Assembly: GCF_008728835.1 (NCBI RefSeq)
Contig: NZ_CP042582.1
Coordinates: forward strand, 1,116,001-1,180,000
DNA from: Hypericibacter adhaerens
GTDB lineage: Bacteria > Pseudomonadota > Alphaproteobacteria > Dongiales > Dongiaceae
DNA: 64,000 bases
Direction: 5' to 3'
The notes beneath the pieces were generated by a model, which saw nothing but the letters and a program-made list of their open reading frames with translations, had not been told where the DNA came from and did not search any database. The position numbers were made by a program, and so were the translations under genes. Position 1 is the first letter of the stretch, and every line of letters begins with the position of its first letter. Positions 1 through 8,516 of this stretch are shown here, piece by piece.

Positions 1-92
1 CGGATCGCAATCGCCTCACCCTTTCTTGAGTTGAGCGGAGCGGGCGCCGGGCCTAGCTCTGTATCGGCCCATTCAGGAGAGGAGTGCCTGCC

Positions 93-1055
93 ATGCTGAT
101 TCGGACCCGACGGCGCTGGGAACTGCCGGAGCGGATGGCGACGCCCGAGGCCCTGTTCCGCGACCGCCGGCGCCTGCTGAAGGGGCTGGCGCTGGGGCCG
201 ATCCTGCTGGCCGGCGCCGGCGCGATGCCGGCCGAAGCGGCCATGGAGGATCCCTCCGCCAAGCTCTATCCGGTGACGCGCAACGACAGCTACACGCTCG
301 ACCGGCCGTTGACCGAGGAGAAGTTCGCGACCAGCTGGAACAATTTCTACGAGTTCAACGACAGCAAGGACGTGGTCGACGATGCCCAGGCGCTGCCGAT
401 CCGCCCCTGGAGCGTGAAGATCGACGGCATGGTGGCGCAGCCGATGGAGATCGCGATCGACGATCTTCTCGCCAAGATGCCGCTCGAGGAGCGGCTCTAT
501 CGCCATCGCTGCGTCGAGGCCTGGTCGATGGCGGTGCCCTGGAGCGGCTTCCCGCTGAAGGCGCTGGTGGCGATGGCTCAGCCTTCGGCGGGCGCCAAAT
601 ACCTGCGCATGGAGACCTTCATGAACCCCGACGCGGCGCCGGGCCAGCAGCAGAGCTGGTATCCCTGGCCCTATGTCGAGGGGCTGACGCTCGCGGAAGC
701 GACCCACGATCTGGCCTTCATCGCGACCGGCGTCTATGGCAAGCCGCTGCCGGCCCAGAACGGATCGCCGCTGCGCCTGACCGTGCCGTGGAAATACGGC
801 TTCAAGTCGATCAAGTCGATCGTGCGCTTCAGCTTCACCGACCAGCAGCCGATGAATTTCTGGCAGGCGCTGCAGGCGAGCGAGTACGGCTTCTGGGCCA
901 ACGTCAATCCCGAGGTGCCGCATCCGCGCTGGAGCCAGGCGCATGAGCGCGTGCTCGGCACCGACCAGGTGGTGGCGACCCAGCTCTTCAACGGCTATGC
1001 CGACGAGGTCGCCGGCCTCTACAAGGACCTGCAGAACGAGCGGCTTTACGCGTAG
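93..1055 (+). CDS. msrP: MsrP, periplasmic methionine sulfoxide reductase catalytic subunit
   Basis: This is the molybdopterin-containing catalytic subunit that repairs oxidised methionines in periplasmic proteins (YedY/MsrP family). The 320-residue length is normal for the family. A twin-arginine signal (RRRLLKG, about residues 25-31) is followed by a hydrophobic stretch ending near AEAA, so export is by the Tat route. The motif YRHRCVEAWS puts the molybdenum-ligating cysteine at about residue 140. I chose the ATG at 93 over the GTG at 84 because the AGGAGAGGAG ribosome site at 74-83 spaces correctly only to the ATG. Its usual membrane partner MsrQ is not downstream; upstream lies beyond the window. 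Confidence 0.93.
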   Translation: MLIRTRRRWELPERMATPEALFRDRRRLLKGLALGPILLAGAGAMPAEAAMEDPSAKLYPVTRNDSYTLDRPLTEEKFATSWNNFYEFNDSKDVVDDAQALPIRPWSVKIDGMVAQPMEIAIDDLLAKMPLEERLYRHRCVEAWSMAVPWSGFPLKALVAMAQPSAGAKYLRMETFMNPDAAPGQQQSWYPWPYVEGLTLAEATHDLAFIATGVYGKPLPAQNGSPLRLTVPWKYGFKSIKSIVRFSFTDQQPMNFWQALQASEYGFWANVNPEVPHPRWSQAHERVLGTDQVVATQLFNGYADEVAGLYKDLQNERLYA

Positions 1056-1082
1056 GCCTTGGTCAGATCTCGCTCTGCATCA

Positions 1083-1173
1083 CCCCTCCCCCTACCCCCT
1101 CCCGCAAGGGGAGGGGGCTGGTACATCAAGCATCGCGCCCCCTCCCCTTTGCGGGAGGGGGTAGGGGGAGGGG
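1083..1173. repeat. Long GC-rich inverted repeat (REP-like element)
   Basis: Two arms of about 35 bases (1083-1117 and 1138-1173) are reverse complements except for one extra A in the right arm. Each arm also contains its own smaller palindrome (CCCCTCCC...GGGGAGGGG around GCAA). This fits an intergenic repetitive palindromic element and could form a very stable hairpin at the end of msrP transcription. It lacks a T-tract, so a Rho-independent terminator is not certain. It sits in the 310-base gap between msrP and kbl; the rest of that gap shows nothing else I can support. Confidence 0.75.
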
Positions 1174-1365
1174 ACGTTTCAGGATCGAACAGAGCGCAGA
1201 TCGTCGGGCGCGTTCGAAGCTTGAAATCAGAGCGTAGCGATCACTTAAGAGACGCCGTGTCAACGCGGTTGCCCCGCGGCTGCGCAATGATGCCCCGTTG
1301 CCGGCCCGTCGCGGAACCGTCAAGGTCACGGGCAGCGCAGCATGCCTTGCCGAAGGGACGCTCTC

Positions 1366-2565
1366 ATGACGGCCGCCTTCCTTGCCCATATCGACGCCAC
1401 CCTGGCGCAGATCCGCGCCGACGGCTTCTACAAGGCGGAACGGCGCATCGCCACGCCGCAGAACTCGGCCATCCGCCTCGAGAACGGGGCCGAGGTGCTG
1501 AACTTCTGCGCCAACAACTATCTGGGGCTGGCCGACGACCCGCGGCTGATCGAGGCCGCGCGCAAGGGCCTCGACCAGTACGGCTTCGGCATGGCCTCGG
1601 TCCGCTTCATCTGCGGCACCCAGACCCTGCATAAGGAGCTGGAGGCCGCGCTGAGCCGGTTCCTCGGCACCGAGGACACGATCCTCTATTCGAGCTGCTT
1701 CGACGCCAATGGCGGGCTGTTCGAGACGATCCTGGGCGAGGAGGACGCCGTCATCAGCGACGCCCTCAACCATGCCTCGATCATCGACGGCATCCGGCTC
1801 TGCAAGGCCAAGCGCTACCGCTACGCCAACAACGACATGGCCGACCTCGAGGCCCAGCTCAAGGCGGCGACCGAGGCCGGCGCCCGCTTCAAGCTGATCG
1901 CCACCGACGGCGTGTTCTCGATGGACGGCATCATCGCCAACCTCAAGGGCATCTGCGAGCTGGCCGACCGCCATGACGCGCTGGTCATGGTCGACGATTC
2001 CCACGCCGTCGGCTTCATCGGGGCGCAGGGGCGGGGCACGCCCGAGCATTGCGGGGTGGCGGACCGGATCGACATCTATACCGGTACCCTCGGCAAGGCG
2101 CTGGGTGGCGCCAGCGGCGGCTATACCGCGGGACGCCGGCCGATCGTCGAACTGCTGCGCCAGCGCTCGCGGCCCTATCTCTTCTCCAACAGCCTGGCGC
2201 CGGCGATCGCCGCCGCTTCGCTCGCCTGCCTGGCGCTGCTGGGCACGGCGGAGGGGGCCGGGCTGCGCCGCAAGGTCCGGGAGAACGGCGCCTATTTCCG
2301 CGAGAAGATGGCGACGCTGGGCTTCAAGCTGGTGCCGGGCGAGCACCCCATCATCCCGGTGATGCTGGGCGATGCCAAGCTCGCCTCCGCCATGGCCGAG
2401 GCGCTCCTCAAGGAGGGCGTCTATGTCATCGGTTTCAGCTATCCTGTGGTGCCCAAGGGCCAGGCGCGGATCCGCACCCAGATGAGCGCCGCCCACAGCC
2501 GGGAGCAGATCGACCGCGCCGTCGCCGCGTTCGCCAAGGTCGGCAAGGCGCTGGGCGCGATCTGA
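1366..2565 (+). CDS. kbl: 2-amino-3-ketobutyrate CoA ligase (glycine C-acetyltransferase)
   Basis: This PLP enzyme cleaves 2-amino-3-ketobutyrate with CoA to glycine and acetyl-CoA, the second step of threonine catabolism. The protein is 399 residues, the usual size. The PLP lysine is Lys244 in [10 protein letters not shown], and the cofactor-binding DDSHAVGF segment lies near residues 210-217, matching the alpha-oxoamine synthase fold. I chose the ATG at 1366 because GAAGGGA at 1350-1356 is a good ribosome site and the family starts here; an in-frame ATG at 1342 would add eight residues. tdh follows 36 bases later, so the two form the classical threonine-degradation operon. Confidence 0.96.
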   Translation: MTAAFLAHIDATLAQIRADGFYKAERRIATPQNSAIRLENGAEVLNFCANNYLGLADDPRLIEAARKGLDQYGFGMASVRFICGTQTLHKELEAALSRFLGTEDTILYSSCFDANGGLFETILGEEDAVISDALNHASIIDGIRLCKAKRYRYANNDMADLEAQLKAATEAGARFKLIATDGVFSMDGIIANLKGICELADRHDALVMVDDSHAVGFIGAQGRGTPEHCGVADRIDIYTGTLGKALGGASGGYTAGRRPIVELLRQRSRPYLFSNSLAPAIAAASLACLALLGTAEGAGLRRKVRENGAYFREKMATLGFKLVPGEHPIIPVMLGDAKLASAMAEALLKEGVYVIGFSYPVVPKGQARIRTQMSAAHSREQIDRAVAAFAKVGKALGAI

Positions 2566-2601
2566 GGCGTCCCCAACCGAACGAGGAATGAAGGGCTTGT
2601 C

Positions 2602-3627
2602 ATGCGTGCGCTGGTGAAGACGGTGGCCGGGCCCGGCCTGACCCTGACCGACGTCAGGGATCCCGAGGTCGGCCACAACGACGTGATGATCCGGATCAAG
2701 AAGACCGCGATCTGCGGCACCGATATCCATATCTGGAAATGGGACGAGTGGGCGCAGAAGACGATCCCGGTGCCGATGCATGTCGGCCATGAATATGTCG
2801 GCGAGATCGTCGATATGGGCGTCGAGGTGAAGGGATTCAAAGTCGGCGACCGGGTCTCGGGCGAGGGCCATATCACCTGCGGCTATTGCCGCAACTGCCG
2901 GGCCGGCCGGCGCCATCTCTGCCGCCATACGGTCGGCGTCGGCGTCAACCGCGAGGGCGCCTTCGCCGACTTCCTGGTGATCCCGGCCTTCAACGCCTTC
3001 AAGATCCCGGCCGAGATCAGCGACGATCTGGCCTCGATCTTCGATCCCTTCGGCAACGCCACCCACACCGCGCTGAGCTTCGACCTGGTCGGCGAGGATG
3101 TGCTGATCACCGGGGCCGGCCCCATCGGCATCATGGCCGCCGCCATCGCGCGCCATGTCGGCGCCCGCCATGTCGTCATCACCGACGTCAACGACTACCG
3201 GCTCGGCCTCGCCAAGAAGATGGGCGCCACCCGCAGCGTCAACGTCACGAAGGAATCGCTCAAGGACGTGATGAGCGAGATCGGCATGGTCGAGGGCTTC
3301 GATGTCGGGCTCGAGATGTCGGGCGTGCCGACGGCCTTCTCCGACATGCTGTCGGTCATGAACCATGGCGGCAAGGTGGCGCTGCTCGGCATCCCGCCCG
3401 CCAACACCGCGATCGACTGGAACCAGGTCATCTTCAAGGGCCTCGAGATCCGCGGCATCTATGGCCGCCAGATGTTCGAGACCTGGTACAAGATGGTGGC
3501 GATGCTGCAGAGCGGCCTCGATCTGACGCCGGTCATCACGCATCATTTCAAGGTCCAGGACTATGTCGCCGGCTTCAACACCATGCTGTCGGGCCAGAGC
3601 GGCAAGGTGGTGCTGGACTGGCGTTGA
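2602..3627 (+). CDS. tdh: L-threonine 3-dehydrogenase
   Basis: This zinc medium-chain dehydrogenase oxidises threonine to 2-amino-3-ketobutyrate with NAD. At 341 residues it is full length. The catalytic zinc ligands Cys38 (AICGTD), His63 and Glu64 (GHEYVGE) and the structural zinc cysteines at 93, 96, 99 and 107 are all present at the positions known for the E. coli enzyme. The dinucleotide motif GAGPIG is near residue 173. It is co-directional with kbl upstream, whose product consumes the unstable tdh product. A purine-rich GAGGAATGAAGGG precedes the start. Confidence 0.96.
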   Translation: MRALVKTVAGPGLTLTDVRDPEVGHNDVMIRIKKTAICGTDIHIWKWDEWAQKTIPVPMHVGHEYVGEIVDMGVEVKGFKVGDRVSGEGHITCGYCRNCRAGRRHLCRHTVGVGVNREGAFADFLVIPAFNAFKIPAEISDDLASIFDPFGNATHTALSFDLVGEDVLITGAGPIGIMAAAIARHVGARHVVITDVNDYRLGLAKKMGATRSVNVTKESLKDVMSEIGMVEGFDVGLEMSGVPTAFSDMLSVMNHGGKVALLGIPPANTAIDWNQVIFKGLEIRGIYGRQMFETWYKMVAMLQSGLDLTPVITHHFKVQDYVAGFNTMLSGQSGKVVLDWR

Positions 3628-3729
3628 TGCCGGGTGGCTGGCAGGCCTGGATTCCCGGAACCCCCACCGGTAGAAATAGGGAAGCCGCGCTCGCGCGGAT
3701 TCTTCGATGTCGACGGACGGGGGGGCTCC

Positions 3730-4548
3730 ATGCCGGTTTCGTGCGATTGGCTTTCGGACCGGTTCCCCGGCATCCGTGGTTTCCTGGCGGCCACCCTGCT
3801 CCTGGCTCTGGCGGGCTGTGCCGGCGGCCTGGATCCGGCGATGCCGGTGGCCGACAGCCACGGCGTCATGACCCTCGATGTCGGCGGCATGCCGGTGAAG
3901 TTTCAGCCCATCGACGGCTGGTGCCCCGCCTCGCGCGATCTGACCCGTAGCGTCCTCCGCGAGGCGCAGGAGGAGATCAAGGTCCTGGTCGTGTTCGGGG
4001 GCTGCAAGGAAATGCGGACGGCACACGATATCGACGATCCGATTCCCAATTTCGGGATGCTGGCGGTCCCGACAGAGATGTGGAGCACCGACATCGGGAA
4101 CGACCGTGCGGCGTTCGTCGACCTGATCGCCGAGAACTTGGGAGCGATCGACTTGGCCGCGGCGATGAAGGAAGAGATGGACTCCCGACGCGCGCAGATT
4201 CAAAGCCGGATCGACGCGGCGAAGCGAGCGGGCATGACTCTGCAGGTTGACGACCCGATCGATCTCGGTCTCCTGGTTCATGACGACGACGCGGCCTGCT
4301 TCGGCGTCAACCTGAGAGTGGTGACGGGCCTCGCCAGTTCCGATGCCTATACGAAAGACATCGGCATCGTGACGCTGTTCTGTGCGACAGAGCTACAAGG
4401 TCGCGCCGTCATCTGCATGATGCAGACGCAGTTGGAGCCCTCGCCGCGGAGCAGCCGCAGCCGTTCGCTCGAGCCCGTGCTGAAGCTGGTGCGCTCGCAG
4501 GTGAAGCGGTTGATCGAGCTCAACCCCGATCAGGGACTGGCGATCTGA
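3730..4548 (+). CDS. Predicted lipoprotein of unknown function
   Basis: I do not recognise a family. The 272-residue product starts with a positively charged segment and a hydrophobic stretch ending in LALAGC, a clear lipobox with the modified cysteine at about residue 30, so the mature protein should be anchored to a membrane on the periplasmic side. The remainder is soluble, with a short run of charged helices around residues 130-180. I chose the ATG at 3730 because a G-rich site precedes it and the signal sequence begins there; a longer reading frame opens upstream at a GTG at 3634 but would hide the signal peptide. It ends 16 bases from the convergent PAS gene. Confidence 0.7.
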   Translation: MPVSCDWLSDRFPGIRGFLAATLLLALAGCAGGLDPAMPVADSHGVMTLDVGGMPVKFQPIDGWCPASRDLTRSVLREAQEEIKVLVVFGGCKEMRTAHDIDDPIPNFGMLAVPTEMWSTDIGNDRAAFVDLIAENLGAIDLAAAMKEEMDSRRAQIQSRIDAAKRAGMTLQVDDPIDLGLLVHDDDAACFGVNLRVVTGLASSDAYTKDIGIVTLFCATELQGRAVICMMQTQLEPSPRSSRSRSLEPVLKLVRSQVKRLIELNPDQGLAI

Positions 4549-4564
4549 CAGCGCGGGGGCCGGC

Positions 4565-5074
4565 TTATCTCTGGAGCTCGAGCCGCGGCCGGAAATAGAT
4601 CGCGCCGAGGATCATGTTGACATGCTCGCCATCGTCGGAGAGCGGCAGCAGCAGCTTGGCCTGGCGCGCGAGCTTGCCTTCGCTCGAGAGGATGTCGGAC
4701 TCGTAATAGGCGGGCCGGCCCTCGTCGAAGACGATCTCCCATTGCGGCAGGACCGCCTTGCGCTCGCTGTCGGCCGTCATGGCCTCGACGCCGCGGCCGG
4801 TGCGCCGCGCGTCATGGCCGTAGAACTCCTCGATGCGGGTGCCCTCGAGCCGGTAGCGGAACTCGATGAACCTGCCGGTCGGAAACTCGACCAGCACCAG
4901 ATTACCGAGCCATTCCTTCATCTCGATCGGATCGAGATCGCGGCGTGCCGGCATGCGCCGGGCGCCGGCCTTGCCTTTCCAATAGGCGTGGAGCGCTTTC
5001 AGCCGGGGATCGCGGATATCGGTTTCCTGGAACATCGCGACGGCGGGGGCAACGCTCGGCAAGGCGACACTCAT
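4565..5074 (-). CDS. PAS-domain protein (PAS_5-like)
   Basis: This is a 169-residue stand-alone protein resembling the alphaproteobacterial PAS_5 family. Typical landmarks are the DIRDPRLKALHAYW opening, MPARRDLDPIEMKEWL, then a line such as FRYRLEGTRIEEFYGHD and a final strand LPLSDDGEHVNMILGAIYF. No output domain is present, so it may sense a ligand or redox state and act on a partner, but nothing nearby identifies that partner. The start is uncertain because no ribosome site precedes the ATG at 5074; an internal ATG at 5035, just before DIRDPRL, is an alternative. Confidence 0.65.
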   Translation of the reverse strand: MSVALPSVAPAVAMFQETDIRDPRLKALHAYWKGKAGARRMPARRDLDPIEMKEWLGNLVLVEFPTGRFIEFRYRLEGTRIEEFYGHDARRTGRGVEAMTADSERKAVLPQWEIVFDEGRPAYYESDILSSEGKLARQAKLLLPLSDDGEHVNMILGAIYFRPRLELQR

Positions 5075-5296
5075 GATCGAGGGGGGACCGTCGGCTGATG
5101 ATGGGGATGGTGCGCGGCGGGTTCGGCCGCGGGCGGGCGATATTGTCCAGGCCGGGTTAAGAATCCCATGACGCCGGATGCCGCGGGGGCGGCCCGTCCG
5201 GGCCGTTGCCGGATCGTTCCCCCCGAGGGAAAAACGCCGCCGCGCCGCTTATCGGGTTATGCACCCGGCGAGGGCGGTCGCCGGAGCCTTCCCGCA

Positions 5297-5325
5297 AAAG
5301 AAAAAGCCGGGCCCAAAGGCCCGGC
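5297..5325 (-). terminator. Rho-independent terminator of the sRNA candidate or LysR transcript
   Basis: The stem GCCGGGCC/GGCCCGGC has a four-base loop and, on the minus strand, is followed directly by TTTTTCTTTT. The plus-strand side lacks a T-tract, so it works for minus-strand transcripts only. Confidence 0.85.
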
Positions 5326-5461
5326 AAGTTAAACAGGGAGGCTTCACGTCTGGGAGACGTAAGGGTCCGAAGACCCTCATCCGGGCCTTGCACCCGGATC
5401 CGATGTGGCGAAACCAAGGGCTTCGCCGAAACTCGTTCGGCTGCTTCGCGATTGTGCGATG
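5297..5461 (-). ncRNA. Candidate structured small RNA with Rho-independent terminator
   Basis: Read on the minus strand, four perfect hairpins follow one another: ATCCGGG/CCCGGAT (5399-5379), AGGGTC/GACCCT with a canonical C(UUCG)G tetraloop (5377-5362), ACGTCT/AGACGT with a CCC loop (5360-5346), and an 8-bp GC stem (5325-5306) followed by TTTTTCTTTT, a textbook terminator. A CCTCCC-containing single-stranded linker lies between the last two. A promoter-like CGGACA (5495-5490), 16 bases, TAATAT (5473-5468) would start the RNA near 5461. Two further stems (5407-5427 and 5425-5441) overlap and exclude each other. It could instead be the 3' untranslated region of the upstream LysR gene. The C-rich linker before the terminator recalls alphaproteobacterial trans-acting RNAs, from memory only. 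The rest of the 574-base gap holds no gene I can support. Confidence 0.6.
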
Positions 5462-5648
5462 CAGCAGATATTAGAATAAGTAGCGAAGCTGTCCGCTCGG
5501 ACCAGAGTCAAAATCACAAGCGAGATATGCGCCAATCGCATACCATTTTCCTTCGCCTCGCAGACCGGTTTCGAGAGCTCTCCTCCTGAATGTCATCCTA
5601 TTGACTTCAAAGAACGATTGCGGCAGCGGGCGATCATTGGTCGACGAA

Positions 5649-6545
5649 TCAGGATTCGGTCGCCGCCACTTTTCTCAGAAGAAAATCGCGAAAGACCTGG
5701 ATGCGTTTCGAGTTGCGCAGTTCCTCCGGATAGACGAAGTAGGCGTCGACTCGGGGGCCTTCAAGCTCGGGCAGGATGCGCACGACGTTCGGCGTGTCGT
5801 GCGCCATGTAGGTCGCGAGGCTCGCGATGCCGATGCCGCTCTGGACGGCGCGCAGGATGGCGTAGCTGTTGTTGACGGTGAGCGCCGCCTGGCGCGGCCG
5901 GTCGGGCGGCGTGCCGGCGCGCAGGAGCCAGTTCACTTCCGGCACCGGCGGGCGGACCTCCTCGCCGAACACGATGATGCGGTGCTTGTCGAGATCGGCG
6001 GCGCTCTCGGGCGCGCCGTAGCGCTTGATGTAGTCGGGCGCCGCGTAGATCGGCATGCGCACCGTCATCAGGTGGCGCTGGATCAGGCCGGGCTGGCGCG
6101 GCGGCGCCATGCGGATGGCGACGTCGGCCTCGCGCATGCTGAGATCGAGCTCGCGGTCCTCGAGCACGAGATCGACGCCGACATCGGGATAGAGATCGAC
6201 GAACTCGGCCATGCGCGGCGTGAGCCAGGTCGAGCCGAGCGCCACGGTCGCCGTGATCTTGAGGCGGCCTTTGGGCCGCTCCTTGCTTTCGGCGAGCTGC
6301 GCCTCGGTCATGGCGAGCTTTGCGAATACGTCATGGGCGGTGCGGTAGAGCAGCTCGCCCTGCTCGGTGAGGATCAGGCCGCGCGCATGGCGGTGGAACA
6401 GCACGACATTGAGGCTCTCCTCGAGCGCGCTGATCTGCCGGCTCACCGCCGACTGCGAAAGGTTCAGCACCTCGCCCGCATGGGTGAAGCTGCCGGCCTC
6501 CGCGACCGCGTGAAAGATCCTGAGCTTGTCCCAATCCATGGCCAT
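5649..6545 (-). CDS. LysR-family transcriptional regulator
   Basis: This is a 298-residue LysR-type regulator. The N-terminal winged helix-turn-helix is clear (AGSFTHAGEVLNLSQSAVSR, then LNVVLFHRHARGLILTEQG), followed by the periplasmic-binding-like effector domain from about residue 90. Homologues start at MDWDKLRIF, so I prefer the ATG at 6545 (MAMDW) or at 6539; a TTG at 6569 would extend it. trxB lies upstream in the same orientation, ending at 6633. The regulated gene cannot be inferred: no divergently transcribed partner adjoins it, which is unusual for a LysR gene. Confidence 0.88.
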   Translation of the reverse strand: MAMDWDKLRIFHAVAEAGSFTHAGEVLNLSQSAVSRQISALEESLNVVLFHRHARGLILTEQGELLYRTAHDVFAKLAMTEAQLAESKERPKGRLKITATVALGSTWLTPRMAEFVDLYPDVGVDLVLEDRELDLSMREADVAIRMAPPRQPGLIQRHLMTVRMPIYAAPDYIKRYGAPESAADLDKHRIIVFGEEVRPPVPEVNWLLRAGTPPDRPRQAALTVNNSYAILRAVQSGIGIASLATYMAHDTPNVVRILPELEGPRVDAYFVYPEELRNSKRIQVFRDFLLRKVAATES

Positions 6546-6632
6546 GGCCGGATCGGCCCCCTGACGCAAATCTGATTGACCTGCCGCATCCCGTCCCTTC
6601 CGGCGCGGGCAGGCACCCCTGAACCGGCCCGG

Positions 6633-7604
6633 CTATTCCGCCGCGGCCGGCTCGCTTTCGGCTTCCTCGGCGGCCAGGAATCGCTCGGCCTCGAGGGCGG
6701 CCATGCAGCCCATGCCGGCCGCCGTTACGGCCTGGCGGAACACCTTGTCCTTGACGTCGCCCGCCGCGAACACGCCGCGGACCGAGGTCTGCGTGCTGTC
6801 GGGCCGGGTCACGACATAGCCGTCGGCATCGATCTCGATCTGGCCCTTGAAGAGCTCGGTCGCCGGCGTATGGCCGATGGCGACGAAGAACCCCTCGCAG
6901 GCAAGCTCGCTGGTCTTGCCGCTCTTCACGTTGCGCAGCCTGACACCGGTCACGCCCGGCGGATCGCCGGCCGAGAGCACCTCCTCGACCACGCTGTCCC
7001 AGATGACGTTGATCTTCGGATTCTTGAACAGCCGGTCCTGCATGATCTTCTCGGCGCGGAAGCTGTCGCGCCGATGCACCACCGTGACCTTGCTGGCGAT
7101 GTTGCTCAGATAGATCGCCTCCTCGACGGCGGTGTTGCCGCCGCCCACCAGCACGACCTCCCTGCCGCGGAAGAAGAAGCCGTCGCAGGTGGCGCAGGCC
7201 GAGACGCCCGAGCCGCGCAGCCGCTGCTCGCTCTCGAGCCCCAGCCAGCGCGCCTGGGCGCCGGTGGCGATGACGATCGCGTCGGCGATGTAGACATCGC
7301 CGCTGTCGCCGGTGGCGCGGAAGGGCCGGCGCGACAGATCGATCGTGGTGATGGTGTCGGCCTCGATGCGCGTGCCCACATGGAGCGCCTGGGCGCGCAT
7401 CTGCTCCATCAGCCAGGGGCCCTGGATCACGTCGGCGAAGCCCGGATAGTTCTCCACGTCGGTGGTGATGGTCATCTGGCCGCCGGGCTGGATGCCCTCG
7501 AGCAGCATCGGCTTCAGGTTGGCGCGCGCGGCATAGATCGCCGCCGTCAAGCCGGCGGGACCCGAGCCGATGATCAGGAGTTTGAGGTGATGCTGCTGCG
7601 CCAT
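6633..7604 (-). CDS. trxB: Thioredoxin-disulfide reductase
   Basis: This flavoprotein uses NADPH to reduce thioredoxin in the cytoplasm. At 323 residues it is standard length. The FAD motif [10 protein letters not shown] is at residues 13-22, the redox-active pair CATC at 137-140, an NADPH motif [10 protein letters not shown] near 156, and the C-terminal FAD signature FAAGDVKD is present. I chose the ATG at 7604 (MAQQHHLK), where homology begins; the open frame extends to 7685 but that part does not look like the family. It is divergent from the Lrp regulator gene at 7961. Confidence 0.95.
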   Translation of the reverse strand: MAQQHHLKLLIIGSGPAGLTAAIYAARANLKPMLLEGIQPGGQMTITTDVENYPGFADVIQGPWLMEQMRAQALHVGTRIEADTITTIDLSRRPFRATGDSGDVYIADAIVIATGAQARWLGLESEQRLRGSGVSACATCDGFFFRGREVVLVGGGNTAVEEAIYLSNIASKVTVVHRRDSFRAEKIMQDRLFKNPKINVIWDSVVEEVLSAGDPPGVTGVRLRNVKSGKTSELACEGFFVAIGHTPATELFKGQIEIDADGYVVTRPDSTQTSVRGVFAAGDVKDKVFRQAVTAAGMGCMAALEAERFLAAEEAESEPAAAE

Positions 7605-7914
7605 GAGGGGCCGATCCTTGGGCTCGTCGTTTTCCAGATGAGGCGACACTAGCGGGCCGACTCGCTTGCCGGATAGCGACGCCAATCTGTTGCGGGACCC
7701 CGCCTGAAGGGACCCGCTGGGACGGCGCCGGAGCTCGCGAAAACCGGTCTCCTCACATTAAGGGTGGGGCGGCCGCGGAAACAAGCCATGCTCCGAACGC
7801 GGAGCTCTGCAAATTTCGGTCAGAATCCTTGTTTCTCCTGGGGTTAAGCGCCCAGTGGCGCTCTCTACCCAGGCGCCGGAACCGGCGGCGACGGCTGGCG
7901 GCCCTGCCGGTTCG

Positions 7915-7927
7915 GCAATATAATTGC
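7915..7927. promoter_or_regulatory. Palindrome over a TATAAT box upstream of the Lrp gene
   Basis: The inverted repeat GCAAT-ATA-ATTGC surrounds a consensus TATAAT (7919-7924) about 40 bases before the start of the Lrp-family gene. This arrangement fits an autoregulatory operator over the gene's own -10 box. No good -35 match is visible (TGGCGG at 7896). The rest of the 356-base trxB-lrp intergenic region shows no open frame. Confidence 0.45.
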
Positions 7928-7960
7928 GCATAACCCGCCACCGCCCGCCCGAGGGAAACC

Positions 7961-8458
7961 ATGCGCCGGGTCAAGCTCGACCGAATCGACCGGAAGATCC
8001 TCAGCGACCTCCAGCAGGACGGCCGCATGACGAATGTGGACCTGGCGAAGAATGCCGGGATCTCGGCGCCGCCCTGCCTCAGGCGCGTGCGCGCGCTGGA
8101 GGAGGCCGGCTTCATCCGCGGCTACCATGCCGATCTCAATGCCGAGGCCCTGGGCTATGGCGTGACGGTGTTCGCGCAGGTCGGCCTCTCGAGCCAGGCC
8201 GAGCATGACCTCAAGGCCTTCGAGGCGCTGACCAACTCCTGGCCGGAGGTGCGCGAGTGCCACATGCTGGCCGGCGAGACGGATTTCCTCCTGAAGGTGG
8301 TCGCGGTCGACTGGGACGCCTATCAGCGCTTCCTCACCACCAAGCTGACGCCCGCCCCCAACGTCAGCCACGTCAAGTCGGCGCTGGCCATCCGCACCTG
8401 CAAGAACGCGCCGGGCGTGCCGATCGACCTCGAGGACGAGCTGGTCGCGGCACAATAG
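7961..8458 (+). CDS. Lrp/AsnC-family transcriptional regulator
   Basis: This is a 165-residue feast/famine regulator. The N-terminal helix-turn-helix is typical (LDRIDRKILSDLQQDGRMTN, then ISAPPCLRRVRALEEAGFI), followed by a RAM ligand-binding domain (residues about 70-150) with the usual GETDFLLKVVAVD line. It probably binds an amino acid and oligomerises. It is divergent from trxB and directly followed by the isoaspartate methyltransferase-like gene. A GAGGGAAACC purine stretch precedes the ATG. Target genes are not evident from context. Confidence 0.92.
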   Translation: MRRVKLDRIDRKILSDLQQDGRMTNVDLAKNAGISAPPCLRRVRALEEAGFIRGYHADLNAEALGYGVTVFAQVGLSSQAEHDLKAFEALTNSWPEVRECHMLAGETDFLLKVVAVDWDAYQRFLTTKLTPAPNVSHVKSALAIRTCKNAPGVPIDLEDELVAAQ

Positions 8459-8516
8459 GGTGCCTCGCGCGGCGCAGCCTTCTCCCCCGACATCGCCGGA
8501 CAGCGGAGCGACTCCC

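Noticed and set aside
1126-4281. Open frame of 1051 codons on the minus strand
   Set aside because: It lies antisense to kbl, tdh and the lipoprotein gene, which have clear family motifs. The translation is rich in Asp, Arg, His, Gly and Ala as expected for an antisense frame of GC-rich genes.
5157-5417. 86-codon frame on the minus strand over the hairpin region
   Set aside because: It covers the hairpins and terminator, reads through the terminator stem and has no family features; an RNA fits better.
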